A stretch of DNA of 9,468 nt from an uncultured Prevotella sp. GTDB taxonomy: Bacteria; Bacteroidota; Bacteroidia; Bacteroidales; Bacteroidaceae. How positions within the stretch are numbered: position 1 is the stretch's first letter; every line of letters begins with the position of its first letter. The stretch covers positions 1 through 9,468 of the forward strand of contig CAKQPF010000093.1 in the NCBI GenBank assembly GCA_934256705.1, read 5' to 3'. A program made the translations under genes and the position numbers. This document shows positions 1 through 6,040 of the stretch, in pieces. Below the pieces are notes generated by a model. That model was given only the letters and a program-made list of their open reading frames with translations. It ran no database searches and was not told the origin of the DNA.

Positions 1-143
1 TGATAATTGAACGTTAAGCTGCTATCGTTTCGTCATAATATGAGTACGGCAAACCTACCTGAGTAGTTACAAAAGTTATGAATAAATGTTAAATAAGTGA
101 TTCCGACAGTTCAATTTACTCCTGAAGCCCTCCTTGGAGCGAG

Positions 144-180
144 CCCCATCCTGTCCCACTTAGGGGAGGAAACTGGTTAC
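144..180 (-). repeat. Degenerate REP-like C/G-run element, inverted copy
   Basis: This stretch resembles the inverted copy at 5336-5378. Both share a CCCC-TC-TCCC block, then TAGGGG(G)AGG and then CTGGTTAC, with several substitutions and small gaps between them. It faces the better copy at 254-301 in the opposite orientation, the same arrangement as the pair between xylB and ispF. The alignment was made by eye and the decay is substantial, so homology is likely but not certain. Confidence 0.5.
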
Positions 181-192
181 ATTTTCTTCTTT

Positions 193-220
193 AGTGAAAA
201 GTGAAAAGTGAAGAGTGAAT
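193..220 (+). repeat. 7-bp microsatellite, four units
   Basis: Four consecutive 7-nt units of the form AGTGAAA, AGTGAAA, AGTGAAG, AGTGAAT lie between the two REP-like copies. No function is apparent. The unit is short enough to vary in number by replication slippage. Confidence 0.75.
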
Positions 221-253
221 AATCGCGTTGACGCAATTGGGAAATCGCAAACA

Positions 254-301
254 GAAGAACGTATATAGCCTCCCCCTTACAGGGGGATAAGAGGGGGTCT
301 C
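254..301 (+). repeat. REP-like C/G-run element, direct copy A
   Basis: This 48-nt copy matches 5398-5444 with one substitution and one single-base gap. The shared order is GAAGAACGTATATAGC, then a C5 run (272-276), a 4-5 nt spacer, a G5 run (282-286), ATAAGA and a second G5 run (293-297), ending GTCTC. C5 and the first G5 can form a short hairpin, with the second G5 as a competing partner. The strong conservation between two distant loci marks it as a dispersed repeat family. Confidence 0.85.
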
Positions 302-304
302 TAT

Positions 305-392
305 AAAAGCATAGTTATTAGGATGTAAAAGCATAGTTATTAGGAGGTAATAACTATGTTATTAGGATGTAAAAGCATAGTTATTAGGATGT
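305..392 (+). repeat. 22-bp tandem repeat, four units plus a decayed fifth
   Basis: Head-to-tail 22-bp units lie at 305-326, 327-348, 349-370 and 371-392, with a decayed start of a fifth unit from 393. Units 1 and 4 are identical and share the core GCATAGTTATTAGGATG. Unit 2 differs at one base (GGAGGT for GGATGT). Unit 3 differs in its first half, reading AATAACTATG, which makes 332-342 and 348-358 a perfect 11-bp inverted repeat around the loop GGAGG. There are no unique spacers between units, so this is a minisatellite and not a CRISPR array. Confidence 0.9.
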
Positions 393-430
393 AATAACTT
401 TGCTAATTTTTTCAGACAGGCGATAACTCA

Positions 431-450
431 GACTGGACAGCAATCCAGTC
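431..450 (-). terminator. Small hairpin just past the GH2 stop codon
   Basis: GACTGGA and TCCAGTC form a perfect 7-bp stem with a 6-nt loop, beginning 5 nt past the stop codon of the minus-strand GH2 gene. No U-run follows on the minus strand, so it is not a standard intrinsic terminator. It could instead protect the mRNA 3' end or aid termination weakly. Confidence 0.4.
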
Positions 451-455
451 AATCG

Positions 456-3407
456 TTATTTCCACTTGAGGAAATCGATTTCCACGATGCGGAGTTCGCC
501 TTTCACTTTCTCGCTGCCTGGTGTCTTGTAAAGGTCAAGCTCTGTGGCAGAACCTCCAGCAAGCTCGGTGACTTGTCCGAAAGCATCCTTTTCGGTGGCT
601 GTCCCCACCTGTTTGATGATGTATTTCCTTGCCTTTACCGGCTTTTCCAGGAAGAGTGAGACGTAGCCCAATGACTTTTCCGTGTTGCCTTTCCACACCA
701 TCTGCGTGGTGCCATCGTCGGTTACGGCATATACTTCAAGTGGATAGGACCGCTTTCTCCATCCAGTCAACTTGATGCTTATCTCATCCACAGCGGTGCT
801 CTCTTCCAGCGTGTAGGCTATCCAGGCAGTAGAGAGCTTGCCGTCGTTCTTCCATTCCGACAGTTCATTGTCGTCCCAACTGCATTTCGCGCTTTCCTGA
901 TTGGTGCCAGCTTCGGCAGAAAGGATACCTATCGTGCGCTTTTTCTCCGTATATGAAGGCGTGAGAGGTGTCTCACCTCTTTCGAGAAACTGTTTCTGCG
1001 TGGTGCAAGGCTTGTCCGTAGAGGTCCATTCCACCACGGCATCGTCCATTCCCTGCGCCTTGGCGGTAAGCCGGATGAGTCCCGGAACGGTGGTGGAACG
1101 GACTATCACCCTGCTTATTCCAGCCTCTACAGGCAGTGTCTCCGAGAGGATATAGTTGTCGAGGTCAGGACTCTTGGCTATTCCACCGCGCCATTCGGCT
1201 TGTCCTTCGAGCGACCAATGTATGAGACGGTTGTCCAGAGGACAGCGCATTCCGTCCTTGTCCATCACCTCCACCTGCACGATGGCAAGGTCTGCACCGT
1301 CAGCCTTCATGCCTCCGTCAGGATTCTGCATCAGCGTGAGCTTGAGATGGTGTGGCTCGCCCGCCGTCTTGTGACTTGCTTCCGACTCCACCGTCACTCC
1401 GTCAGCGGCATAGCTGACTGCCTTTATCTCGCCCGGAATGAATGTCACGTCCTTGAAATAGTGGATAAATGATGCTTCCGCCTTGCTTGACTTTCCCACC
1501 GACTTGCCGTTGACGAAGAGCTCCACCACCGGCGAGGTGGAGATGACATGGATATCCTTCACCACTCCGCCCTGATAGTTCCAGTGACCGAGTATATGGC
1601 TTGCCTTGCGCTGGATGTCGCACCATGAGTTCCACATCACCTGATGCGCATAAAAGGCGTCCTTCGGGATGCGCATTGCATCGACCACTCCGCTCACTCT
1701 GTAGTTGAATTCAGAGCGTCCGTGGGTGTTGGTGTCGGAGAATATTATCTTCACGCCGCCTGATGACACTCTCTTTCCCATGCCGGGACGCACGATGAAG
1801 TAGTCGTTCCATCGGCGCACCTGCTCCAGAGCGAGCATATCAGCATTCTGATTGTAGGCTTCGGCTGGCGCATTGCGGTAGAAAGGCCCTGCTCCCTGCT
1901 TGTGGTAAGGGTATGACCAGTCGTCCCAATACATGCGGTAGCCCTCGTCACGGCAATATTCCATTGCCCACATGGGATGCTTTCCCGACTTGTTGATGTA
2001 GAGCATTTCGCCTCCATACTCCGCTTCGTCTATGTCGAGCATCTCTCTTGATCCTATTACTCTGCCTCCGTGAGGGTCGTACTGATTGCGGATGGCAATG
2101 AGTTCCTTCATGTGTTCGCGCGAAATGCTCTCGTTGCCTCCCTCGTAGAAGAGGATGGAAGGGTTGTTCCTGTTGTAGATTATCGCGTCGCGCATCAGTT
2201 CGGTGCGCTGCGTCCAATGGCGTCCCACCACGTCTTTCTCGGCATCTCCAGCCGGCATGGCCTGAATGAGTCCTACCCTGTCGCATGATTCCACGTCCTG
2301 CTTACTTGGAGTGACGTGCATCCATCTGACGAGATTACCTCCCGACTTCACCATGAGGTCATTGGAATAGTCGCTCAACCATGCCGGAATGTCAATGCCC
2401 ACGGCAGGCCATTCGTTGGAAGTGCGCTGTGCGTAGCCGTGCATCATCATCACCCTGTCGTTGAGCCATATCTTTCCTTCGCCGAATTTTGTCTTGCGAA
2501 AGCCTGTCGTAGTCACCACTTCATCGTCGCTTTGCGCCTTACCGTTGATGGCAAGGCAAGTGATTACCTTATATAAATAGCCGTAACCCCACGACCAGAA
2601 ATGCACATTCCGCATGGCTTTGCGTGCTCTCAGAGATACGGTGTCGCCGGCACCGACCATCATTTCCTTGCCATGAAACTCTGCCACCTTCTTTCCGTCA
2701 ATGTCCATCACGCTCACCATGAGGGCGATACGTCTGGCTTTGGTAGAAGCATTGACCACCTGCGACTCAACATTGCAAGTCATTCGCTTGCCTTTCACGT
2801 CGTAATCCGTGCCATAGACATAGACTCCTGTGGTGCCGAGATTGGAAAATAGAGGTAACGTCTGATAGACTTCATCCTTGACATGGAGCCATACGTTCTT
2901 GACGATGCCTCCCATGTTCATGTTGAAGTTCTTGTTGTTCCATTGGTATGAGCTGCCTGTAGCCTTCTCCTTGTATGCCCAGTCGTTGTCTGTCAGCACC
3001 TCGATGCGGTTTTCCTTGCCAGGAATGATGTAGGGAGTGAGGTCGAATCCGAAAGCCATCACACCGTTTTCATGCAGTCCGAGGCGATGTCCGTTGAGCC
3101 AGACTTCAGCACTCTGGCGTGCTCCTTCAAACTCGACAAACACATGTTTTCCCTTCCACTGCATCGGCATAGCGAAAGTCTTGACGTATCGGCAGGTGTC
3201 GTCAGGCAGTTGGGCGATGCCCACCTTGTAGGCAAAGTCCTCGTTCCATGCTCTTGGCAGAGTCACCTTCCTTATCGTTCCGGCATACTTGGAGGCTGAG
3301 GCAGGATAATGTATCTGCCAGTCTCCGTTGAAATTCATCTTCCTTTGGTCTGCAAAGCAGAAGATAAAGCAAATAGTCAGTAAAGTGGTTAGTGTTAGTC
3401 TTTTCAT
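456..3407 (-). CDS. Secreted GH2 glycoside hydrolase (beta-galactosidase-like) with C-terminal F5/8-type domain
   Basis: This 983-aa exported glycosidase of family GH2 is expected to cleave beta-linked sugars from plant or host glycans in the periplasm or at the cell surface. Residues 1-19 form a Sec signal peptide (KR, then a hydrophobic core, likely cut after CFA) with no good lipobox. The domains run: sugar-binding jelly roll (~25-178), Ig-like (~190-305), TIM barrel (~306-605), DUF4982-like (~607-675), Ig-like (~685-795) and an F5/8/discoidin-like C-terminus (~826-975) with a DGKLSTAW motif. The likely acid/base is E426 in YEGGNE, and the likely nucleophile is E483 in AMEYCRDEG. The usual RTSHYP stretch is replaced by RWMH (361-364). 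The start is fixed by the signal peptide and lies 8 nt from a consensus -7 box. No SusC/D partners are in the window. The family is certain; the substrate is not. Confidence 0.9.
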   Translation of the reverse strand: MKRLTLTTLLTICFIFCFADQRKMNFNGDWQIHYPASASKYAGTIRKVTLPRAWNEDFAYKVGIAQLPDDTCRYVKTFAMPMQWKGKHVFVEFEGARQSAEVWLNGHRLGLHENGVMAFGFDLTPYIIPGKENRIEVLTDNDWAYKEKATGSSYQWNNKNFNMNMGGIVKNVWLHVKDEVYQTLPLFSNLGTTGVYVYGTDYDVKGKRMTCNVESQVVNASTKARRIALMVSVMDIDGKKVAEFHGKEMMVGAGDTVSLRARKAMRNVHFWSWGYGYLYKVITCLAINGKAQSDDEVVTTTGFRKTKFGEGKIWLNDRVMMMHGYAQRTSNEWPAVGIDIPAWLSDYSNDLMVKSGGNLVRWMHVTPSKQDVESCDRVGLIQAMPAGDAEKDVVGRHWTQRTELMRDAIIYNRNNPSILFYEGGNESISREHMKELIAIRNQYDPHGGRVIGSREMLDIDEAEYGGEMLYINKSGKHPMWAMEYCRDEGYRMYWDDWSYPYHKQGAGPFYRNAPAEAYNQNADMLALEQVRRWNDYFIVRPGMGKRVSSGGVKIIFSDTNTHGRSEFNYRVSGVVDAMRIPKDAFYAHQVMWNSWCDIQRKASHILGHWNYQGGVVKDIHVISTSPVVELFVNGKSVGKSSKAEASFIHYFKDVTFIPGEIKAVSYAADGVTVESEASHKTAGEPHHLKLTLMQNPDGGMKADGADLAIVQVEVMDKDGMRCPLDNRLIHWSLEGQAEWRGGIAKSPDLDNYILSETLPVEAGISRVIVRSTTVPGLIRLTAKAQGMDDAVVEWTSTDKPCTTQKQFLERGETPLTPSYTEKKRTIGILSAEAGTNQESAKCSWDDNELSEWKNDGKLSTAWIAYTLEESTAVDEISIKLTGWRKRSYPLEVYAVTDDGTTQMVWKGNTEKSLGYVSLFLEKPVKARKYIIKQVGTATEKDAFGQVTELAGGSATELDLYKTPGSEKVKGELRIVEIDFLKWK

Positions 3408-3414
3408 ACGGTTG

Positions 3415-3446
3415 CAAAGGTAATGATTTATTTCATATCCTGCAAT
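3415..3446 (-). promoter_or_regulatory. Bacteroidetes-type promoter of the GH2 gene
   Basis: Read on the minus strand, ATTG (3443-3446) is followed after exactly 20 nt by TACCTTTG (3415-3422), a perfect TAnnTTTG -7 box. Only 7 nt separate the box from the ATG at 3407. Transcription would therefore begin within a few nucleotides of the start codon, giving an mRNA with almost no 5' leader. The signal peptide at the N-terminus argues against moving the start codon downstream. Confidence 0.65.
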
Positions 3447-3460
3447 AGGGTTTTGGATTT

Positions 3461-3514
3461 TTTGTTGTTTGGTGGTTTGGTTGTCTGGTGGTCTTGTTGT
3501 TTGGTGGTCTTGTC
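3461..3514 (+). repeat. 16-bp T/G-rich tandem repeat, about 3.4 units
   Basis: The units are 3461-3476, 3477-3492 and 3493-3508, plus a partial unit CTTGTC to 3514. The unit reads CTTGTTGTTTGGTGGT; unit 1 differs at its first base and unit 2 at three positions. The array lies about 15 nt upstream of the GH2 -33 box, so changes in copy number would shift the sequence just behind that promoter. Confidence 0.85.
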
Positions 3515-3558
3515 AACGGCAAATCCATCACCAAGCAGAAACTTTTCTGCCGATTTGC

Positions 3559-3589
3559 TTGCAGATGTCATAATTTAATCTTAATTTTG
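3559..3589 (+). promoter_or_regulatory. Candidate Bacteroidetes-type promoter of xylB
   Basis: TTG at 3559-3561 is followed after 20 nt by TAATTTTG (3582-3589), a perfect TAnnTTTG match. A start at about 3593-3596 would give a leader of roughly 250 nt. I found no other full -7 match on the plus strand between here and the ATG at 3846. Confidence 0.55.
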
Positions 3590-3621
3590 CAGAATACTAC
3601 GTATTACGAAAATAAAAACTA

Positions 3622-3824
3622 CTAAGTGACGGTAAAAAAATAACTTGGTACGATTTGAGAGAAAAATGTACCATATCAATATAAAGGTTTCAACCTCATC
3701 TTTTTGGCTGTTTCCCTCCCTCTCATCGGTCATATAGCCCGCTATATTCCCTCTTCGAGTGAGAAAAACATCTCAAAAATCTGAGGCTCAAATCATACCA
3801 ATTTATTTTTTCACCGTCACTAAA
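3622..3824 (+). repeat. Inverted-repeat pair spanning the xylB leader
   Basis: The arms at 3622-3646 and 3800-3824 match at 21 of 25 positions in inverted orientation. They include an unbroken AGTGACGGT/ACCGTCACT helix and an unbroken nine-base A-rich helix. The interior is 153 nt. The left arm lies close to the predicted mRNA 5' end, and the right arm ends 21 nt before the xylB start. It could be a long-range RNA helix, a pair of operator half-sites, or the ends of a ~200-bp MITE. I see no convincing target-site duplication. Confidence 0.6.
3732..3747. promoter_or_regulatory. Palindrome in the xylB leader, possible operator
   Basis: ATATAGC and GCTATAT are perfect inverted 7-mers separated by CC, about 100 nt before the xylB start. 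The symmetry is typical of a dimeric regulator site, but I cannot assign it to a regulator, and no regulator gene is in the window. Confidence 0.4.
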
Positions 3825-3845
3825 CAACAAAACAAACAAAAGACA

Positions 3846-5324
3846 ATGTATTTACTCGGTTACGACATCGGCACTTCATCAGTGAAGGCATCTATCGTGG
3901 ATGCACAGACAGGACAGACTGTGGCTTCCGCACAATTCCCGGACTCAGAAGCACCCATCATGGCAAAGCAGGCTGGATGGGCTGAACAGGAACCTGACAT
4001 GTGGTGGGACGAACTCAAGAACGCTACCGCACGTCTCGAAGCACAGGCGGAAGGTTGCCTCGCCAAGGTTTCCGCTATCGGTATTTCTTATCAGATGCAC
4101 GGTCTGGTATGCGTAGATAAGGACAGCAACGTGCTCCGACCATCCATCATCTGGTGTGACGGACGCGCCGTACCTTACGGAAACAAGGCTTTCGAAGCTA
4201 TAGGAGGCGAGAAATGCCTGGAGCATCTGCTCAATTCCCCTGGCAATTTCACTGCCGCCAAACTGGCTTGGGTGAAGGAAAATGAACCTGATATCTACGC
4301 AAAGATAGCCAAAGTGATGCTGCCTGGCGACTTCATCGCAATGCGACTCAGCGGTGGTGACAAGAAAACCACTATCTCCGGACTCTCGGAAGGCATGTTC
4401 TGGGACTTCAAAGAGAACTGCGTAAGCAAGGACATCATGCAGTATTTCGGCTTCGATGAGAGCATCATCTCCGAGATAGTGCCAACATTCTCCATTCAGT
4501 CAAGGGTGTGTGAAACCGTGGCTGCCGAACTCGGAATACCTACCGGCACTCCTATTTCATACCGTGGCGGCGACCAGCCGAACAATGCCCTTTCGCTCAA
4601 CGTGATGAAACCGGGCGAGATTGCTGCCACCGGCGGTACGTCTGGAGTGGTGTATGGCGTGCTCGGAGAGGTGAACTACGACCCAAAGAGCCGCGTGAAC
4701 ACTTTCGCACACGTCAACCACAACCAGCCGGACACACGTCTGGGAGTGCTTCTCTGCATCAATGGCACAGGCATCCTGAATGCTTGGGTGAAGCGCACCA
4801 TCGCTCCGGAAGGCATCTCCTACGCTGAGATGAACGACCTGGCAGAGAGCGTTCCTGTAGGCGCAGAGGGACTCAGCATCATCCCGTTCGGCAATGGTGC
4901 AGAGCGCGTGCTGCAGAATGAGAACCCTGGAGCTTCCATCCACGGCATCAACTTCAATATCCACAAGAAGGCACACATCATCCGTGCCGCTCAGGAAGGC
5001 ATCGCATTCTCCTTCGCTTACGGCATTGAGATAATGCAGAATATGGGTATGGAGATAAAGACCATCAAGGCAGGTCACGCCAATCTCTTCCTCTCACCTC
5101 TGTTCCGCCGCACTCTTGCCGCTGTGACAGGTGCCACAATCGAGCTCTATGAGACCGACGGCAGTGTGGGAGCTGCATACGGTGCCGGTATCGGAGCTGG
5201 AATATACAAGGATTCCGACGAGGCCTTCAAGACATTGAAGCACATCGCCACAGAAGCCCCGGTGGAAGATACCGAGGCTTACAAGGTCGCCTACTTGCTT
5301 TGGAAGAAAGCGTTGGCGTCTTAA
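3846..5324 (+). CDS. xylB: Xylulokinase (FGGY carbohydrate kinase)
   Basis: This 492-aa enzyme phosphorylates D-xylulose to D-xylulose 5-phosphate with ATP, the step that brings xylose-derived carbon into the pentose phosphate pathway in the cytoplasm. The N-terminal FGGY domain opens with the phosphate loop GYDIGTSSVK (5-14) and carries the substrate motif QMHG (83-86) and WCDGR (103-107). The C-terminal domain has GGDQPNNA with the expected catalytic base D243, the loop GGTSG (263-267) and DGSVGAAYGAGIGAG (438-452). Length matches the family. An in-frame GTG at 3759 would add 29 residues, but family members begin at MYLLGYDIG, so I chose the ATG at 3846, which follows an A-rich leader. The gene stands alone here: no xylA or transporter is nearby, and it converges on ispF. 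Another FGGY sugar specificity is possible but less likely. Confidence 0.92.
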   Translation: MYLLGYDIGTSSVKASIVDAQTGQTVASAQFPDSEAPIMAKQAGWAEQEPDMWWDELKNATARLEAQAEGCLAKVSAIGISYQMHGLVCVDKDSNVLRPSIIWCDGRAVPYGNKAFEAIGGEKCLEHLLNSPGNFTAAKLAWVKENEPDIYAKIAKVMLPGDFIAMRLSGGDKKTTISGLSEGMFWDFKENCVSKDIMQYFGFDESIISEIVPTFSIQSRVCETVAAELGIPTGTPISYRGGDQPNNALSLNVMKPGEIAATGGTSGVVYGVLGEVNYDPKSRVNTFAHVNHNQPDTRLGVLLCINGTGILNAWVKRTIAPEGISYAEMNDLAESVPVGAEGLSIIPFGNGAERVLQNENPGASIHGINFNIHKKAHIIRAAQEGIAFSFAYGIEIMQNMGMEIKTIKAGHANLFLSPLFRRTLAAVTGATIELYETDGSVGAAYGAGIGAGIYKDSDEAFKTLKHIATEAPVEDTEAYKVAYLLWKKALAS

Positions 5325-5335
5325 ATGAAGAAGAA

Positions 5336-5378
5336 GACCCCCTCTTATCCCCCTGTAGGGGGAGGCTGGTTACGTATT
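5336..5378 (-). repeat. REP-like C/G-run element, inverted copy C
   Basis: The core at 5336-5367, read in reverse complement, matches 5411-5442 at 31 of 32 positions. Beyond the core, weaker similarity continues through CTGGTTACGTA. It holds two C5 runs (5338-5342 interrupted by a T, and 5349-5353) and one G5 run (5358-5362), so alternative short hairpins are possible. It begins 11 nt after the xylB stop codon. Confidence 0.85.
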
Positions 5379-5442
5379 GTCAACTTGAGACTCAATCGAA
5401 GAACGTATATAGCTTCCCCCTACAGGGGGATAAGAGGGGGTC
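5336..5442. terminator. Candidate bidirectional terminator formed by the REP-like pair
   Basis: Transcripts entering from either xylB or ispF would contain both arms of a 32-bp, very G/C-rich stem with a 43-nt loop, next to each stop codon. There is no U-run of the classical kind, so the role as terminator or mRNA 3'-end block is inferred from position and stem strength. Confidence 0.45.
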
Positions 5443-5444
5443 TC
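5398..5444 (+). repeat. REP-like C/G-run element, direct copy B
   Basis: This copy is nearly identical to 254-301 and inverted relative to 5336-5367. It ends one base before the minus-strand ispF stop codon. With copy C it fills the 121-nt gap between the convergent genes xylB and ispF. Confidence 0.85.
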
Positions 5445-5445
5445 C

Positions 5446-5922
5446 TTATTTACTTATCAGCGCCACGCAGTAAGCGGAAATGCCTTCCATCCTGCCAGTG
5501 AAGCCAAGTTTCTCAGTGGTGGTAGCTTTGATGCTCACGCAGTCGATGTCTAAGCCCATGATATTGGCAAGACATTGCTTCATTTTCTCAACGTGAGGAT
5601 TAAGCTTTGGCTTCTCAGCACATACCGTGCAATCGATATTACCCACCTTATAACCCTTTGTAGCTATAAGGTCTATGGTTTTGCCAAGCAGAATCTTAGA
5701 GTCAATACCATCAGTTTCTTTTGACGTATCAGGAAAGTGATAACCTATGTCACGCATATTTGCCGCGCCCAGAAGAGCGTCGCAGATGGCGTGTATCAGC
5801 ACGTCAGCATCGCTGTGGCCGAGCAGACCATGTGTATGCTCTATCTTTATTCCGCCAAGCCACAGGTCTCTCCCTACCACCAGTTGATGGACATCGTAGC
5901 CCATTCCCACTCTTATGTTCAT
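5446..5922 (-). CDS. ispF: 2-C-methyl-D-erythritol 2,4-cyclodiphosphate synthase
   Basis: This 158-aa enzyme of the MEP isoprenoid pathway cyclises CDP-methylerythritol 2-phosphate to methylerythritol cyclodiphosphate with loss of CMP. The family acts as a homotrimer with a divalent metal in each active site. The metal ligands are visible as D10 and H12 (GYDVH) and H44 (DADVLIH), with HSDAD at 36-40. DIGYHFPDT (58-66), AEKPK (102-106) and the signature TTTEKLGFTGR (134-144) follow. M145 stands where many homologs have G or E before EGI. Full length is expected for the family. The ATG lies behind an A-rich AACAACAAGACA leader with no Shine-Dalgarno sequence. It lies 118 nt downstream of the aminopeptidase gene on the same strand. 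No full -7 box is seen in that gap, so read-through transcription is likely. Confidence 0.96.
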   Translation of the reverse strand: MNIRVGMGYDVHQLVVGRDLWLGGIKIEHTHGLLGHSDADVLIHAICDALLGAANMRDIGYHFPDTSKETDGIDSKILLGKTIDLIATKGYKVGNIDCTVCAEKPKLNPHVEKMKQCLANIMGLDIDCVSIKATTTEKLGFTGRMEGISAYCVALISK

Positions 5923-5947
5923 TGTCTTGTTGTTTATTTGAGGTTGA

Positions 5948-6039
5948 GGTTATGGGTTATTGGTTGTTGGTTGTTGGTTATTGGTAGTATAGTACAAACC
6001 AACCTATAACCCACAACCCACAACCAATAACCGACAACC
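5948..6039. repeat. Large G/C-rich-strand hairpin between the aminopeptidase gene and ispF
   Basis: The arms at 5948-5985 and 6002-6039 are inverted repeats matching at 33 of 38 positions, with a 16-nt loop. They are built from GGTTATTGGTTG-like units. On the minus strand the first arm, which starts right after the aminopeptidase stop codon, is a run of GG/GGG tracts, and the second arm is the C-rich complement. The hairpin may act as an attenuator or 3'-end stabiliser ahead of ispF. No U-run follows it. Confidence 0.75.
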
Positions 6040-6040
6040 A

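Larger units (their letters stand above)
1..455. other. Repeat-rich non-coding region downstream of the GH2 gene
   Basis: No convincing gene is visible on either strand over these 455 bases: reading frames are short and show no protein-like pattern. The first ~140 bases are AT-rich and I see no recognisable element there. The rest holds a degenerate REP-like element (about 144-180), a 7-bp microsatellite (193-220), a good REP-like copy (254-301), a 22-bp tandem array (305-392 plus a decayed unit) and a small hairpin (431-450) just past the GH2 stop. This build-up of repeats at a gene's 3' side looks like a dumping ground for small non-coding elements. Confidence 0.75.
3408..3845. other. Divergent regulatory gap between the GH2 gene and xylB
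   Basis: These 438 non-coding bases hold the GH2 promoter (3415-3446), a T/G-rich 16-bp tandem repeat (3461-3514), a candidate xylB promoter (3559-3589) and a ~250-nt xylB leader. The leader contains the dyad TGGTAC-N16-GTACCA (3646-3673), a 25-nt inverted-repeat pair (3622-3646 with 3800-3824) and the palindrome ATATAGC-CC-GCTATAT (3732-3747). An open frame runs from a GTG at 3759 into xylB, but it is leader sequence. Confidence 0.7.

Noticed and set aside
100..113. A 14-nt word (ATTCCGACAGTTCA) shared with the GH2 coding region near 856-869
   Set aside because: One such match is not surprising by chance in 9.5 kb, and the flanks do not extend the similarity.
395..402. TAACTTTG, a -7 promoter match on the plus strand
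   Set aside because: It arises in the decayed fifth unit of the tandem array, has no -33 box at the right distance and would only transcribe antisense to the GH2 3' end.
305..410. CRISPR array
   Set aside because: The 22-bp units abut each other with no unique spacers, and no cas genes are present.
3624..3822. Insertion sequence or MITE with target-site duplication in the xylB leader
   Set aside because: The terminal repeats are good, but I could find no convincing duplicated flank or transposase remnant, so I kept it only as an inverted-repeat pair.
3759..3845. In-frame GTG start adding 29 residues to xylulokinase
   Set aside because: FGGY kinases start directly at the GYDIGTS phosphate loop. 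The extra residues are A-rich leader sequence that includes one arm of the inverted repeat.
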